From an uncultured Clostridia bacterium (GTDB taxonomy: Bacteria; Bacillota; Clostridia; Oscillospirales; Ruminococcaceae), in assembly GCA_947625615.1 (NCBI GenBank), contig CANQPB010000001.1:81669-145668 (forward strand): a DNA stretch of 64,000 nt. Reading direction: 5' to 3'. The notes under the pieces were generated by a model. The model did no database searches, was not told the origin of the DNA, and worked only from the letters and a program-made list of their open reading frames with translations. Shown in pieces: positions 39,490 to 47,242 of the stretch (position 1 is the stretch's first letter; each line of letters begins with the position of its first letter). Position numbers and translations under genes: made by a program.

Positions 39490-40400
39490 TATTCACCCCC
39501 GACTATTACCGGGAATTTCACTGCCGCGCCTCGGCCTGCCCCGATCCCTGCTGCCGCGCCGGCTGGCAGATCCCCATTGACGAAAAGACATATAAATTCT
39601 ACCTCTCGGCGATTGCGGACATCGAAGACAACACCGAGGTTTCAGATGGCGAGAGGATTTTTAAAACCCGCCCGGGCGGCGAATGCAGATATTTTCGCAG
39701 CGACGGCCTCTGCGACATCTACATAAAGACCGGCGGCCGGCTCTGCGAGATATGCGAAAAATATCCCCGCTTCTTTGAGGAATATGAGGGCTTTACCGAA
39801 GCGGGGCTTTCCGTCTCCTGCCCGACGGCGGCCGCGCTGATACTTCAAAAAACCGCCGACTGCTATACCGGCCTTGAAAGATCCTCGCCCGACCCGCTCT
39901 TGCAGCTTTTGGCGGATTCCCGCCGCCGCGCTTCAAAAATGATTTTTTCGGAGCGCGACCCCGACGAGGCCGCAAAAAAGCTCATAGGCTTCGGCGCAGA
40001 TCTGCAGGAGCTTATAGATCTTAAAATGACGGATAAGGCCGGGGAACTCGAATTTTTGCCGATGGAGCTCATTCCCGCCGAGGAGATGGCGGCGGCGAGG
40101 AAATATCTCGCCGAGAACACCGAAGCCCTCTCGCCCGAATGGAAGCCCGCGCTTTTAGCTCCGCCAAAAAGACAGGGGAGCGCCGTTCAGCGCAGGAATT
40201 ACCTGCAATACTTAAATTACCGCTATTTTTTGAAGGCGATAAATTCGGGAAACGTCTATGCGCAGTGCGCCGCGGCGGTGTTTTTGTACTGCCTCGCAGG
40301 GGAGCTGCCCTTTGACTACGAAAAAAACGTCATGACCGTCTCGCGGGAGCTTGAGCACAGCGCCGAAAATATGGCGCTGCTTACGGAGATGGTGGGATAA
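39486..40400 (+). CDS. fliB: FliB-like lysine N-methylase family protein
   Basis: A 304-residue protein with the Cys-rich start of the flagellin lysine-N-methylase family (FHCRASACPDPCCRAGWQIPID, then GECRYFRSDGLCDIY and LCEICEKYPRFFE). These cysteines probably bind a metal cluster. FliB methylates flagellin in Salmonella, but no flagellar genes are in this window and many Clostridia lack motility, so the target may differ. It overlaps gtrA by four bases. Confidence 0.8.
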   Translation: MIFTPDYYREFHCRASACPDPCCRAGWQIPIDEKTYKFYLSAIADIEDNTEVSDGERIFKTRPGGECRYFRSDGLCDIYIKTGGRLCEICEKYPRFFEEYEGFTEAGLSVSCPTAAALILQKTADCYTGLERSSPDPLLQLLADSRRRASKMIFSERDPDEAAKKLIGFGADLQELIDLKMTDKAGELEFLPMELIPAEEMAAARKYLAENTEALSPEWKPALLAPPKRQGSAVQRRNYLQYLNYRYFLKAINSGNVYAQCAAAVFLYCLAGELPFDYEKNVMTVSRELEHSAENMALLTEMVG

Positions 40401-40409
40401 AAGTTTTCG

Positions 40410-40436
40410 CCCCCTCCCCCGGGAGGGGGATTTTTG
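40410..40436 (+). terminator. Terminator after the FliB-like gene
   Basis: CCCCCTCCCccgGGAGGGGGATTTTT. The stop codon itself sits in TAAAAGTTTTCGCC, the opening motif of repeat family A, suggesting a remnant of that element. Confidence 0.75.
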
Positions 40437-40459
40437 TGCCAATTCGGGGTTGTCCATTC

Positions 40460-40566
40460 CGCACGCATTATCTTATGATTAAAAATGTCGCCGAAAGGCG
40501 ACACCTCGAAACTCTAACTTCTAATATCTAACTTCTATCTTCTTGATGCGGCCGTCAGGCCACATC
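40460..40566. repeat. Repeat family B copy 3
   Basis: CCGCACGCATTAT..., GTCGCCgaaaGGCGAC, ACCTCGAAACTCTAACT, heptads (TCTAATA TCTAACT TCTATCT TCT) and the hairpin GATGCGGCCgtcaGGCCACATC. It ends 17 bases before the -35 of the acyl-CoA ligase promoter. Confidence 0.8.
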
Positions 40567-40583
40567 TTCTAACCGGCTGCATC

Positions 40584-40612
40584 TTGACATTTTCTCATAA
40601 AAGCGCTATACT
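40584..40612 (+). promoter_or_regulatory. Promoter of the acyl-CoA ligase-queH unit
   Basis: TTGACA (40584-40589), 17-base spacer, TATACT (40607-40612), about 60 bases before the ATG. Confidence 0.8.
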
Positions 40613-40673
40613 GTTGAAGTGTTTACGGCCAAAGCGCCGGAGTAATAATTTTTTATGTAAGGAGTAATCCGAA

Positions 40674-42410
40674 ATGCCGACAGAAACCAAAGCGCCGTGG
40701 CTTAACAACTACGGCGACGTACCCAAAACGCTTGAATACTACCCCGGAACAATGTGGGAAATGGTTGAAGACGCTGCAAATTCCCGCCCCGATCACATCG
40801 CCTACGACTTCATGGGGAAATCCACCACCTACACAAAATTCAAGGAGAACGTCCATGCATGCGCAAAGGCTCTCTGCGCCGCCGGCGTAAAGCCGGGAGA
40901 CAGGGTGACCGTCTGCATGCCCAACTGCCCCCAGGCGGTTGTGATGTTCTACGCGATAAATCTCATGGGCGGAATCTCGAATATGGTTCACCCGCTTTCA
41001 AGCGAAAACGAGATACAGTTTTACCTAAATCTTTCAAAGAGCGTTCTCGCCCTCACCCTTGATCAGTTCTATCCCAAATTCGAGGCTATCCGCAAAAACG
41101 TGCCCACCCTTAAAACTCTCGTCATAGCGGCAATCAAGGACGAGCTGAAACCTCTTTTAAAGATAGGCTACAGCCTCACCGAGGGCAAAAAGCTGCCCAA
41201 GCTTCCCAAGGGGGGCGACTATATCACCTGGCGCAATTTTATCGCCAACGGCAAAAATTACAGCCAGCGCTATATCTGCCACAAAGACCGCAACGAAGCG
41301 GCGGTAATTCTTTACAGCGGCGGAACCACCGGCACAACAAAGGGCATTCTGCTCTCGAATTTAAACTTCAACGCTCTCTCGCAGCAGGTCATCTCGGCCA
41401 ACCCGATATATCAAAGGGACGACAAGATCCTCTCGGTCATGCCGGTGTTCCACGGCTTCGGCCTCGGGGTGTCTATACATACCTTCCTTTCAAACTGCGG
41501 CCGCTGCGTTTTGGTGCCCCGCTTCACCCCGAAGACCTACGCGCACGACATTTTGAAAAACCGCTGCAACTTCATCGCCGGCGTGCCCACGCTGTTTGAG
41601 GCCCTTTTAAGGCAGCCCGAAATGAAGGACGCCGATCTGAGTTGCTTAAAGGGCGTTTTCTCGGGGGGAGATACCCTTACCGCCGAGCTTAAAAAGCGCT
41701 TCGACAAATTTTTGAAGGATCACGGCGCGTCGATAACCGTTCGGGAGGGCTACGGCACCACCGAGTGCGTCACCGCCTCCTGCTTGACGCCGCTTCATCT
41801 TTATAAAGAGGGCTCCATAGGCCAGCCCTTTGCCGACACCTACTACAAGATAGTCGAGGTGGGCACGAACATCGAGGTGCCCTACGGGCAGGAGGGCGAG
41901 ATATGCATATCCGGCCCGACCGTTATGATAGGCTATCTTGACAACCCCGAGGAGACCGCGAACACCTTAAGAATTCACGGCGACGGCAGAACCTGGCTTC
42001 ACACCGGCGATCTCGGCGTTATGGACGAGGACGGCTTTATCTACTTCCGCCAGAGAATAAAGAGAATGATAATCACCTCCGGCTATAACGTATATCCCTC
42101 TCAGCTTGAAAACGTGCTCGAGGGCTGCGAGGCGGTTCAGCTCGCCTGCGTGATCGGCGTGCCCGACCCATACAAGATGCAGAAGATAAAGGCGTTTGTG
42201 GTGCCGAAGACCGGCTACGCCCCCGACGACTCCACCCGCGAGATGATAATGTCCTACTGCAAAAAGAACATCGCAAAATATGCGCTGCCCTATGAGATAG
42301 AATTCCGCGAGAGCCTGCCCACCACCCTTGTCGGCAAGGTGGCCTACCGCGTTCTTGAAGAGGAAGAGGCCGCAAAGCGCGGCGAAAAGGTTCCCGAAAA
42401 GGTAGGATAA
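40674..42410 (+). CDS. AMP-binding acyl-CoA synthetase
   Basis: A 578-residue ANL-superfamily ligase that activates a carboxylic acid, probably a fatty acid, as acyl-AMP and then acyl-CoA. Motifs in order: P-loop YSGGTTGTTKG (about 214-224), VMPVFHGFGLGV, GYGTTECV, the hinge TGDLGVMDEDGFIYFRQRIKRMI and the C-terminal catalytic lysine in TTLVGKVAYR (about K555). The medium or long-chain branch is likeliest. AAGGAG before the ATG; queH follows one base after the stop. Confidence 0.9.
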   Translation: MPTETKAPWLNNYGDVPKTLEYYPGTMWEMVEDAANSRPDHIAYDFMGKSTTYTKFKENVHACAKALCAAGVKPGDRVTVCMPNCPQAVVMFYAINLMGGISNMVHPLSSENEIQFYLNLSKSVLALTLDQFYPKFEAIRKNVPTLKTLVIAAIKDELKPLLKIGYSLTEGKKLPKLPKGGDYITWRNFIANGKNYSQRYICHKDRNEAAVILYSGGTTGTTKGILLSNLNFNALSQQVISANPIYQRDDKILSVMPVFHGFGLGVSIHTFLSNCGRCVLVPRFTPKTYAHDILKNRCNFIAGVPTLFEALLRQPEMKDADLSCLKGVFSGGDTLTAELKKRFDKFLKDHGASITVREGYGTTECVTASCLTPLHLYKEGSIGQPFADTYYKIVEVGTNIEVPYGQEGEICISGPTVMIGYLDNPEETANTLRIHGDGRTWLHTGDLGVMDEDGFIYFRQRIKRMIITSGYNVYPSQLENVLEGCEAVQLACVIGVPDPYKMQKIKAFVVPKTGYAPDDSTREMIMSYCKKNIAKYALPYEIEFRESLPTTLVGKVAYRVLEEEEAAKRGEKVPEKVG

Positions 42411-42411
42411 A

Positions 42412-42969
42412 ATGAAGACCCTTTTGCATATATGCTGCGCGCCCTGCTCGATAACCTGCATTGACACCCTGCGCCAAGAGGATATAGAGCCGGTGGGGCT
42501 GTGGTATAACCCGAATATCCACCCGGTGACGGAATACCGCGCCCGGCGGGACACCCTTATAGAATACTCGAAAACGATCGGCCTTGAGCTGAATGTAATC
42601 GACGACTACGGGCTTAGGCAGTTCGTCAGGGCGATATACCCCAAGCTTGAAAACCGCTGCGGCGTATGCTACGACATGCGCCTGAGGCGCGCCGCGCAGT
42701 TTGCCGCCGAAAACGGCTTCGATTCCTTTTGCACAACCCTTTTTGTCAGCCCCTATCAGAATCACGAGCTTCTGCACGAAACCGGCGAGCGCATCGCCGA
42801 GGAATACGGGATAAAGCTTTTGTACCGCGATTTTCGCCCCCGTTTTCGCGAGGGGCAGGCGAGGGCCCGCGAGCTCGGGCTGTATATGCAAAAATACTGC
42901 GGCTGCGTCTTCTCGGAAGAGGAAAGATATATGCACAAAAAGACGAATAACCAAAAGCCCGAAAAATAA
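42412..42969 (+). CDS. queH: Epoxyqueuosine reductase QueH
   Basis: A 185-residue enzyme completing queuosine synthesis in tRNA by reducing epoxyqueuosine; the non-cobalamin type. Conserved cysteine pairs are in LHICCAPC, RCGVCYDMRL and QKYCGCVFSEEERY, matching the Fe-S and catalytic cysteines of the family (formerly DUF208). Length is typical. It starts one base after the acyl-CoA ligase stop and shares its transcript. Confidence 0.93.
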   Translation: MKTLLHICCAPCSITCIDTLRQEDIEPVGLWYNPNIHPVTEYRARRDTLIEYSKTIGLELNVIDDYGLRQFVRAIYPKLENRCGVCYDMRLRRAAQFAAENGFDSFCTTLFVSPYQNHELLHETGERIAEEYGIKLLYRDFRPRFREGQARARELGLYMQKYCGCVFSEEERYMHKKTNNQKPEK

Positions 42970-43007
42970 CTCCCGGCGCGCCGGCCGCGGATCAAAACAT
43001 AACGACA

Positions 43008-43856
43008 ATGAAAATTATTGACACTTACTCTTTGGCACTGACCTCCTATGGCGATTCGGGTTTTTCCTTTGAGCGCTGGAAAAATTATATCGATTCGGCG
43101 CTGCCGGGGCTGTTTCCCATACTCGCCGAGGACGTCAAGGACGTTTTGCGCACCGGCGAATTTTCCGAGGAGGATTATTTGGCCGCGCTGAACATGGCCG
43201 GGCAAAACCGGGATTGCCTTGAAGCCGCGCACGATTCTTTTGCGAGGGTGACAAACGGCCTTGACGGGATAATAACCGAGCGCTTCGGAAAAAGCCCCGA
43301 CGCCGACGTGATCTTTTATCTCGGCCTGTGCAACGGCGCCGGGTGGGTGACGGAATACCGCGGAAAGACGGCGATTCTTCTCGGCATGGAGAAAATTGCG
43401 GAGCTAAACTGGTGCGGCGTAGGGGACATGTACGGGCTTATATGCCACGAGCTCGGCCACGTCTACCAAAAGCAGTACGGCATATTAAACCGCAGCTTTG
43501 ACAAAAGCGAAGATTCACTTCTTTGGCAGCTCTTTACCGAGGGCGTGGCGATGTGCTTTGAGCAGACCGCGGCCGGCGATCCCGAATTTTACCATCAGGA
43601 CAAAAACGGCTGGAAAGAATGGTGCGACGGGCATTTTGAGCAGATAAAGTCGGACTTTGCGAGCGACCTTAAAACGATGACCCCCGCCGATCAGTGCTAT
43701 TTCGGCGACTGGGTGAGCTATAACGGCCGCGGCGACGTGGGCTATTACCTCAGCTGCCGCTTTGTGCGTTACATTCTGTCGGATTACGGCTTCGACGAAA
43801 TAATCGGCTTTGACATCGACAGGGCGAAAGAGCTGTTTGAGAGGTTTATGCGGTAA
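43008..43856 (+). CDS. Putative zinc metallopeptidase-like protein
   Basis: A 282-residue protein with the zinc motif CHELGHVYQK (H147-E148-x-x-H151) and a downstream FTEGVAMCFEQ that could supply the third ligand, a gluzincin-like pattern seen in the DUF2268-type families. No signal peptide, so it would act in the cytoplasm. No good ribosome site precedes the ATG, only CGACA; a weak or alternative start is possible. Substrate unknown. Confidence 0.7.
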   Translation: MKIIDTYSLALTSYGDSGFSFERWKNYIDSALPGLFPILAEDVKDVLRTGEFSEEDYLAALNMAGQNRDCLEAAHDSFARVTNGLDGIITERFGKSPDADVIFYLGLCNGAGWVTEYRGKTAILLGMEKIAELNWCGVGDMYGLICHELGHVYQKQYGILNRSFDKSEDSLLWQLFTEGVAMCFEQTAAGDPEFYHQDKNGWKEWCDGHFEQIKSDFASDLKTMTPADQCYFGDWVSYNGRGDVGYYLSCRFVRYILSDYGFDEIIGFDIDRAKELFERFMR

Positions 43857-43883
43857 GGCGGGAGCTTAAGGAGAAAAACCACA

Positions 43884-44399
43884 ATGCTTCTTATCAAGAA
43901 CTTAGAGACACCAAGATTGACGATTCGTTCTTGGCAGAAATCAGATAAAGACTTTACGCTGTCTCTATGGGGAGACAAAGAAAACGGAAAGTATATGAGC
44001 GACCCTATCCGTGAAAACATGGACGAAACGTATCTCAAATATGTCGATGAGATGGAAGACAACCCCGAGGGATATTATCTGATTGCCGAATGGAAAGAGG
44101 ACAGATCGCCTGTCGGCACCTGCTGCATATTCCCCGAAAACGGAAATTACGATATCGGGTATTGCATCTCAAAAAAACATTGGAGAGAAGGGCTCGGAAC
44201 CGAAACGATTGACGCTATCATTCGCTGGGTCAAAGCGGAAGGCGGCAAGTCTATCACAGGAGAAGTGGCGGACATCAATCTTGCGTCGATTGCGCTTCTT
44301 AAAAAATTCGGGTTTTCAGAGGACAGAAAAACGCGCTACAAAAAATGGGGAGAAGAAACCTATTTTGACGCCCATTATTATAAGCTGAACTTAGAGTGA
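43884..44399 (+). CDS. GNAT family N-acetyltransferase (RimJ/RimL-like)
   Basis: A 171-residue acetyltransferase: LETPRLTIRSWQKSD at the start, IGYCISKKHWREGLGTETIDAII (acetyl-CoA binding RxGxG/A-like loop) and NLASIALLKKFGF near the end. Such enzymes acetylate protein N-termini or small amines. Base use is A/T-richer than its neighbours (one 60-base line I counted has 26 G+C, against about 40 in a queH line), suggesting recent transfer. GGAG lies before the ATG. Confidence 0.88.
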   Translation: MLLIKNLETPRLTIRSWQKSDKDFTLSLWGDKENGKYMSDPIRENMDETYLKYVDEMEDNPEGYYLIAEWKEDRSPVGTCCIFPENGNYDIGYCISKKHWREGLGTETIDAIIRWVKAEGGKSITGEVADINLASIALLKKFGFSEDRKTRYKKWGEETYFDAHYYKLNLE

Positions 44400-44486
44400 G
44401 CGTTTCTTTGAGTGAGCGTTTCTTTCTGCGCAGCTAATTGCCCGCTTTTCTGTCAGACGATTTTTAATATGCGCGCTTTTATACGC

Positions 44487-44518
44487 AAAAGCAGACGGCG
44501 AACGTCTGCTTTTTTTGT
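44487..44518 (+). terminator. Terminator after the GNAT gene
   Basis: AAAAGCAGACGgcgaaCGTCTGCTTTTTTT: a 10-bp perfect stem and T7 run. Confidence 0.9.
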
Positions 44519-44593
44519 TTATGCGGCCCTCATGTATTTTTAAAGCGAATTTTGCATAGAATACGGACAAGAAAACATTTTTGTGAGGTTGCT

Positions 44594-45082
44594 ATGGATA
44601 TTGCGGCAAAAATAAAATACGACAACAAAATAAAGGCGGCGGTGTTCACCCTGCTGCCGCTGGCGGTTGGGGCGCTCTCCGCGGCGATCGCGGGGGACAT
44701 GTCGAAAACGGACTATATTCAGCCGCCGTTTTCGCCTCCGGCATGGGTGTTCCCCGCCGCGTGGACGGTTTTATACCTTATGATGGGCTTTGCTTCCTAC
44801 CTTGTCTACCGCGACTGCGACTATCTTCTTAACGACGCGATGAAATGCTTTTTCTATCAGCTTTTCGTCAACTTCTCCTGGTCGATAGTCTTTTTCAGAT
44901 TCGGGTTTTACACCGCGGCGGCGGTGGTGCTTTTAGCGCTTATTCTGCTCACCGCCGGGACGGTCTATCAGTTTTTAAAGATAAACAAAACCGCCGGCAG
45001 GCTGATGGCGCCCTATCTTGTCTGGCTTCTCTACGCGCTTTACCTCAACTGCGGCGTGGCGGTGCTGAACGGGTCGAGATAA
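44594..45082 (+). CDS. tspO: TspO/MBR family protein
   Basis: A 162-residue membrane protein with five helices of the translocator protein family. The conserved QPPFSPPAWVFPAAWTVLYLMMG (WxxPxWxFPxxWxxLY-like) block is clear. TspO binds porphyrins and affects stress responses. I start at the ATG with GTGAGG upstream rather than the track start 42 bases earlier. Its stop codon forms the first bases of repeat A copy 5 (TAAAAGTTTTC). Confidence 0.88.
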   Translation: MDIAAKIKYDNKIKAAVFTLLPLAVGALSAAIAGDMSKTDYIQPPFSPPAWVFPAAWTVLYLMMGFASYLVYRDCDYLLNDAMKCFFYQLFVNFSWSIVFFRFGFYTAAAVVLLALILLTAGTVYQFLKINKTAGRLMAPYLVWLLYALYLNCGVAVLNGSR

Positions 45083-45260
45083 AAGTTTTCGCCGGCCTTT
45101 TTCAAAAGGCCGCGAGAGTCCAGAGGCGAGCAGCCTCTGGCCGCGACCGCAGTCGCGGAATCCTTATGCTTCGCGCGCTCCGCAAGGGGTGAATTGCCAA
45201 AACAGTCCGGTGGACTGTTTTGGCAAGAGGGGACGCCCTGTAAGAGAGGGCGTCCCCTTT
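45081..45260 (+). repeat. Repeat family A copy 5
   Basis: Begins at the tspO stop with AAAAGTTTTCGCCGGCC, then GGCCTTTTTCAAAAGGCC, CCAGAGGcgagcaGCCTCTGG, CCGCGACcgcaGTCGCGG, AAAACAGTCCggtGGACTGTTTT and GGGGACGCCCtgtaagagaGGGCGTCCCC. The remainder of the gap to 45417 has GCTCAGTGAcggcagTCACTGAGC and the TTTGCCGAGC...GAGGCAAA module shared with copy 1. No gene was seen. Confidence 0.82.
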
Positions 45261-45417
45261 GCTCAGTGACGGCAGTCACTGAGCGCCCGGAAAAGGGCGC
45301 GGGGAAAACCCCGCAGGGGATTGTCCCCGATTTGCCGAGCGCAAGCGAGGCAAACAAAAGAGACGCCCCCGTTATCGGAGCATCTTTTAAACATATATAT
45401 TGCCGCACGGTTATTCG

Positions 45418-46026
45418 TTATTCCTCCGCGCTGTCGGCGTCTTCGGTCTTATAGTCGCAGCCGGCCATGGCCCACCTGCCCTCCGTCTTTATGACGAAGC
45501 ATTCAAGCTCTATGTCGTCCTGCGATTTCTCCCCCGAAAAATGCGCGGTGGCGTCGACCTCGAAGACAGAGGAAATTTTTATCTCCCGGCCGTAAATGTC
45601 AAGGTATGACTGCTTGAAGTTGTCGACATACTGCGATTCGGGGCGGGAGCGCCCGGTTATCTCGACGCTGACCGATAGATCTTCGCCGAATTCGGTGAAG
45701 TAGTCGTCGTAAAGCCTGCGCATGTAGTCCTCGCCGCTCAGGCCGAGCTCGTTCATCTCACTGCGATATCCCTGGGCGATGTCGTCCGGCATCGTGGCGA
45801 CGTATCCCTCAAAATCCTTGGCGGCGATGGCGTTTAAGTAATCCTCAACCGGCTGACGGCTCGCGTTTCCGCCGATAACGCCGTTGCGGTAAAGAATTAT
45901 CACCCCGCCGATTATCACAAGAATTATCAGCACCAAAAGAATGCGCTGCTGCTTCTGGGTCTGCTCCTTCGAGGGGGCTTGCTTTTTGGGCCGCGAAGCC
46001 GCGGTCTCGTTTACATTGTCCGGCAT
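45418..46026 (-). CDS. Single-pass membrane protein with DUF4878-like outer domain
   Basis: A 202-residue protein: a basic, Gln-rich cytoplasmic start, one membrane helix (ILLVLIILVIIGGVIILY, about 29-46), and an outer ~150-residue domain beginning PVEDYLNAIAAKDFEGYVATMPDDI. The 'two-helix then cystatin-like sheet' look (YLNAI...W-x-M-A-G-C-D at the end) resembles NTF2/DUF4878-type lipoprotein domains. Function unknown. GGAGG lies before the ATG. Confidence 0.68.
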   Translation of the reverse strand: MPDNVNETAASRPKKQAPSKEQTQKQQRILLVLIILVIIGGVIILYRNGVIGGNASRQPVEDYLNAIAAKDFEGYVATMPDDIAQGYRSEMNELGLSGEDYMRRLYDDYFTEFGEDLSVSVEITGRSRPESQYVDNFKQSYLDIYGREIKISSVFEVDATAHFSGEKSQDDIELECFVIKTEGRWAMAGCDYKTEDADSAEE

Positions 46027-46077
46027 ATGTGGTGTCCTCCTTCCAAAGGGGCCGATGTAAGCCGATGCGAATATTCC

Positions 46078-46106
46078 GAAATTCCCGCACGGGTTTGTGC
46101 GGGAAT
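46078..46106. terminator. Stem-loop between degV and the downstream membrane protein gene
   Basis: GAAATTCCCGCACgggttTGTGCGGGAATC: a ~10-bp stem, modest T content. It may end the degV message on the minus strand. Confidence 0.6.
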
Positions 46107-46110
46107 CTGT

Positions 46111-46977
46111 TTATTTATGCGTTCCCACGAAGAAAAGCGCAAGGGTGCCGGGGCCGGAATGGGCGCCTATCACCGGGCCGATATCGGTTATCAGCGAGAC
46201 CTTAACGCCGTATTCGTTTTTAAGGATCTCCGCCAGCGATTCGGCGTCGCCCAAACAGTCGCCGTTCGAGATGAACACAGTGCCGTCGGCGGCGCGGTCT
46301 TTAAGCTCGCCGAATTTGTCGGCAAGCGCCTTTACCGAGGCCTTTCTGCCCCGAATCTTCATCATGTTTATAAGGTGGCCCTCGTCGTCGACATGCAGAA
46401 CCGGCTTTATTCCGAGGACTGCGCCCGCAACGGCGGCGGTGGCGCTTATTCGGCCGCCGCGGCGAAGATATTTGAGGTCGTCTACGGTGAACCAATGGCA
46501 GATGCTGTCGCGCATGTTCTCGCAGAAATTCGCCACCTCGTCGATCCCCGCGCCCTTTTCCTTTTCGTTAAGGGCAAGCCTTAAAAGCAGGCCGTAGCCC
46601 GCCGAGGCCGCCAAAGAATCCACCACCCTAAGTATGCGGTCGGGATATTTTTCCCGCAGCTCGGCCGCGGCGGTGACCGCAGAGGAATAGGTTGAGCTGA
46701 GGCCGGAGGAAAACGCAAGGTAGATAACGTCGTTGCCGGCGGCGAGCTCGGGCTCGAAGACCGTCAAAAAGGTGTCGACGTTGATAGCCGAGGTGTGCGC
46801 GACGGTGCCGTCCCTCATTTTCTGATAAAATTCCTTTACGCTCATGCCGTCGTCGTTATAGGTGACGTTCTCACCGTCGAACGAAAAGCTGAGACTGATG
46901 CATTTAGCTCCCCACTCGGCAAGCTTTTTGGGGGAGATATCGCACGCCGAATCGACAAAAACAGTGTAATCCTTCAT
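46111..46977 (-). CDS. degV: DegV family fatty-acid-binding protein
   Basis: A 288-residue DegV/FakB-like protein that binds a fatty acid for presentation to a FakA kinase. Typical blocks: DSACDISPKKL at the start (the family's DSxxDL), TSAINVDTFLTVFE, FSSGLSSTYSSA and GPVIGAHSGPGTLALFFVG at the end. No fakA (Dak-type) gene is nearby. GGAGAGG precedes the ATG. Confidence 0.93.
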   Translation of the reverse strand: MKDYTVFVDSACDISPKKLAEWGAKCISLSFSFDGENVTYNDDGMSVKEFYQKMRDGTVAHTSAINVDTFLTVFEPELAAGNDVIYLAFSSGLSSTYSSAVTAAAELREKYPDRILRVVDSLAASAGYGLLLRLALNEKEKGAGIDEVANFCENMRDSICHWFTVDDLKYLRRGGRISATAAVAGAVLGIKPVLHVDDEGHLINMMKIRGRKASVKALADKFGELKDRAADGTVFISNGDCLGDAESLAEILKNEYGVKVSLITDIGPVIGAHSGPGTLALFFVGTHK

Positions 46978-47038
46978 AAGTTTTCCTCTCCTTTCGCGGA
47001 TAGCGGCAGAAAATTTTCCAAAGCTTCTTTACCATTTA

Positions 47039-47067
47039 ATTATAGTCTTAATTTTCGTTGTTGTCAA
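47039..47067 (-). promoter_or_regulatory. Promoter of degV
   Basis: Minus strand TTGACA (47062-47067), 17-base spacer, TATAAT (47039-47044), both perfect, about 60 bases before the start. Confidence 0.82.
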
Positions 47068-47110
47068 TAACCCGCCGCCAAAAAAATTGCTCGGAAAACC
47101 GCTTTTAAAG

Positions 47111-47139
47111 TTGATTTTTTCGGTGGAATTTGTTATAAT
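47111..47139 (+). promoter_or_regulatory. Promoter of the rnf operon
   Basis: TTGATT (47111-47116), 17-base spacer, TATAAT (47134-47139), about 100 bases before rnfC and divergent from the degV promoter. Confidence 0.8.
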
Positions 47140-47242
47140 TAAATGTCAGGTATCCGGCGCGGCCGTAAAGGTACATTTTGCACCTTCTCCGGGCAGATAC
47201 GGGCAAAAATCCTCTTGATATTTTTATTAAGGAGGCCTCACC

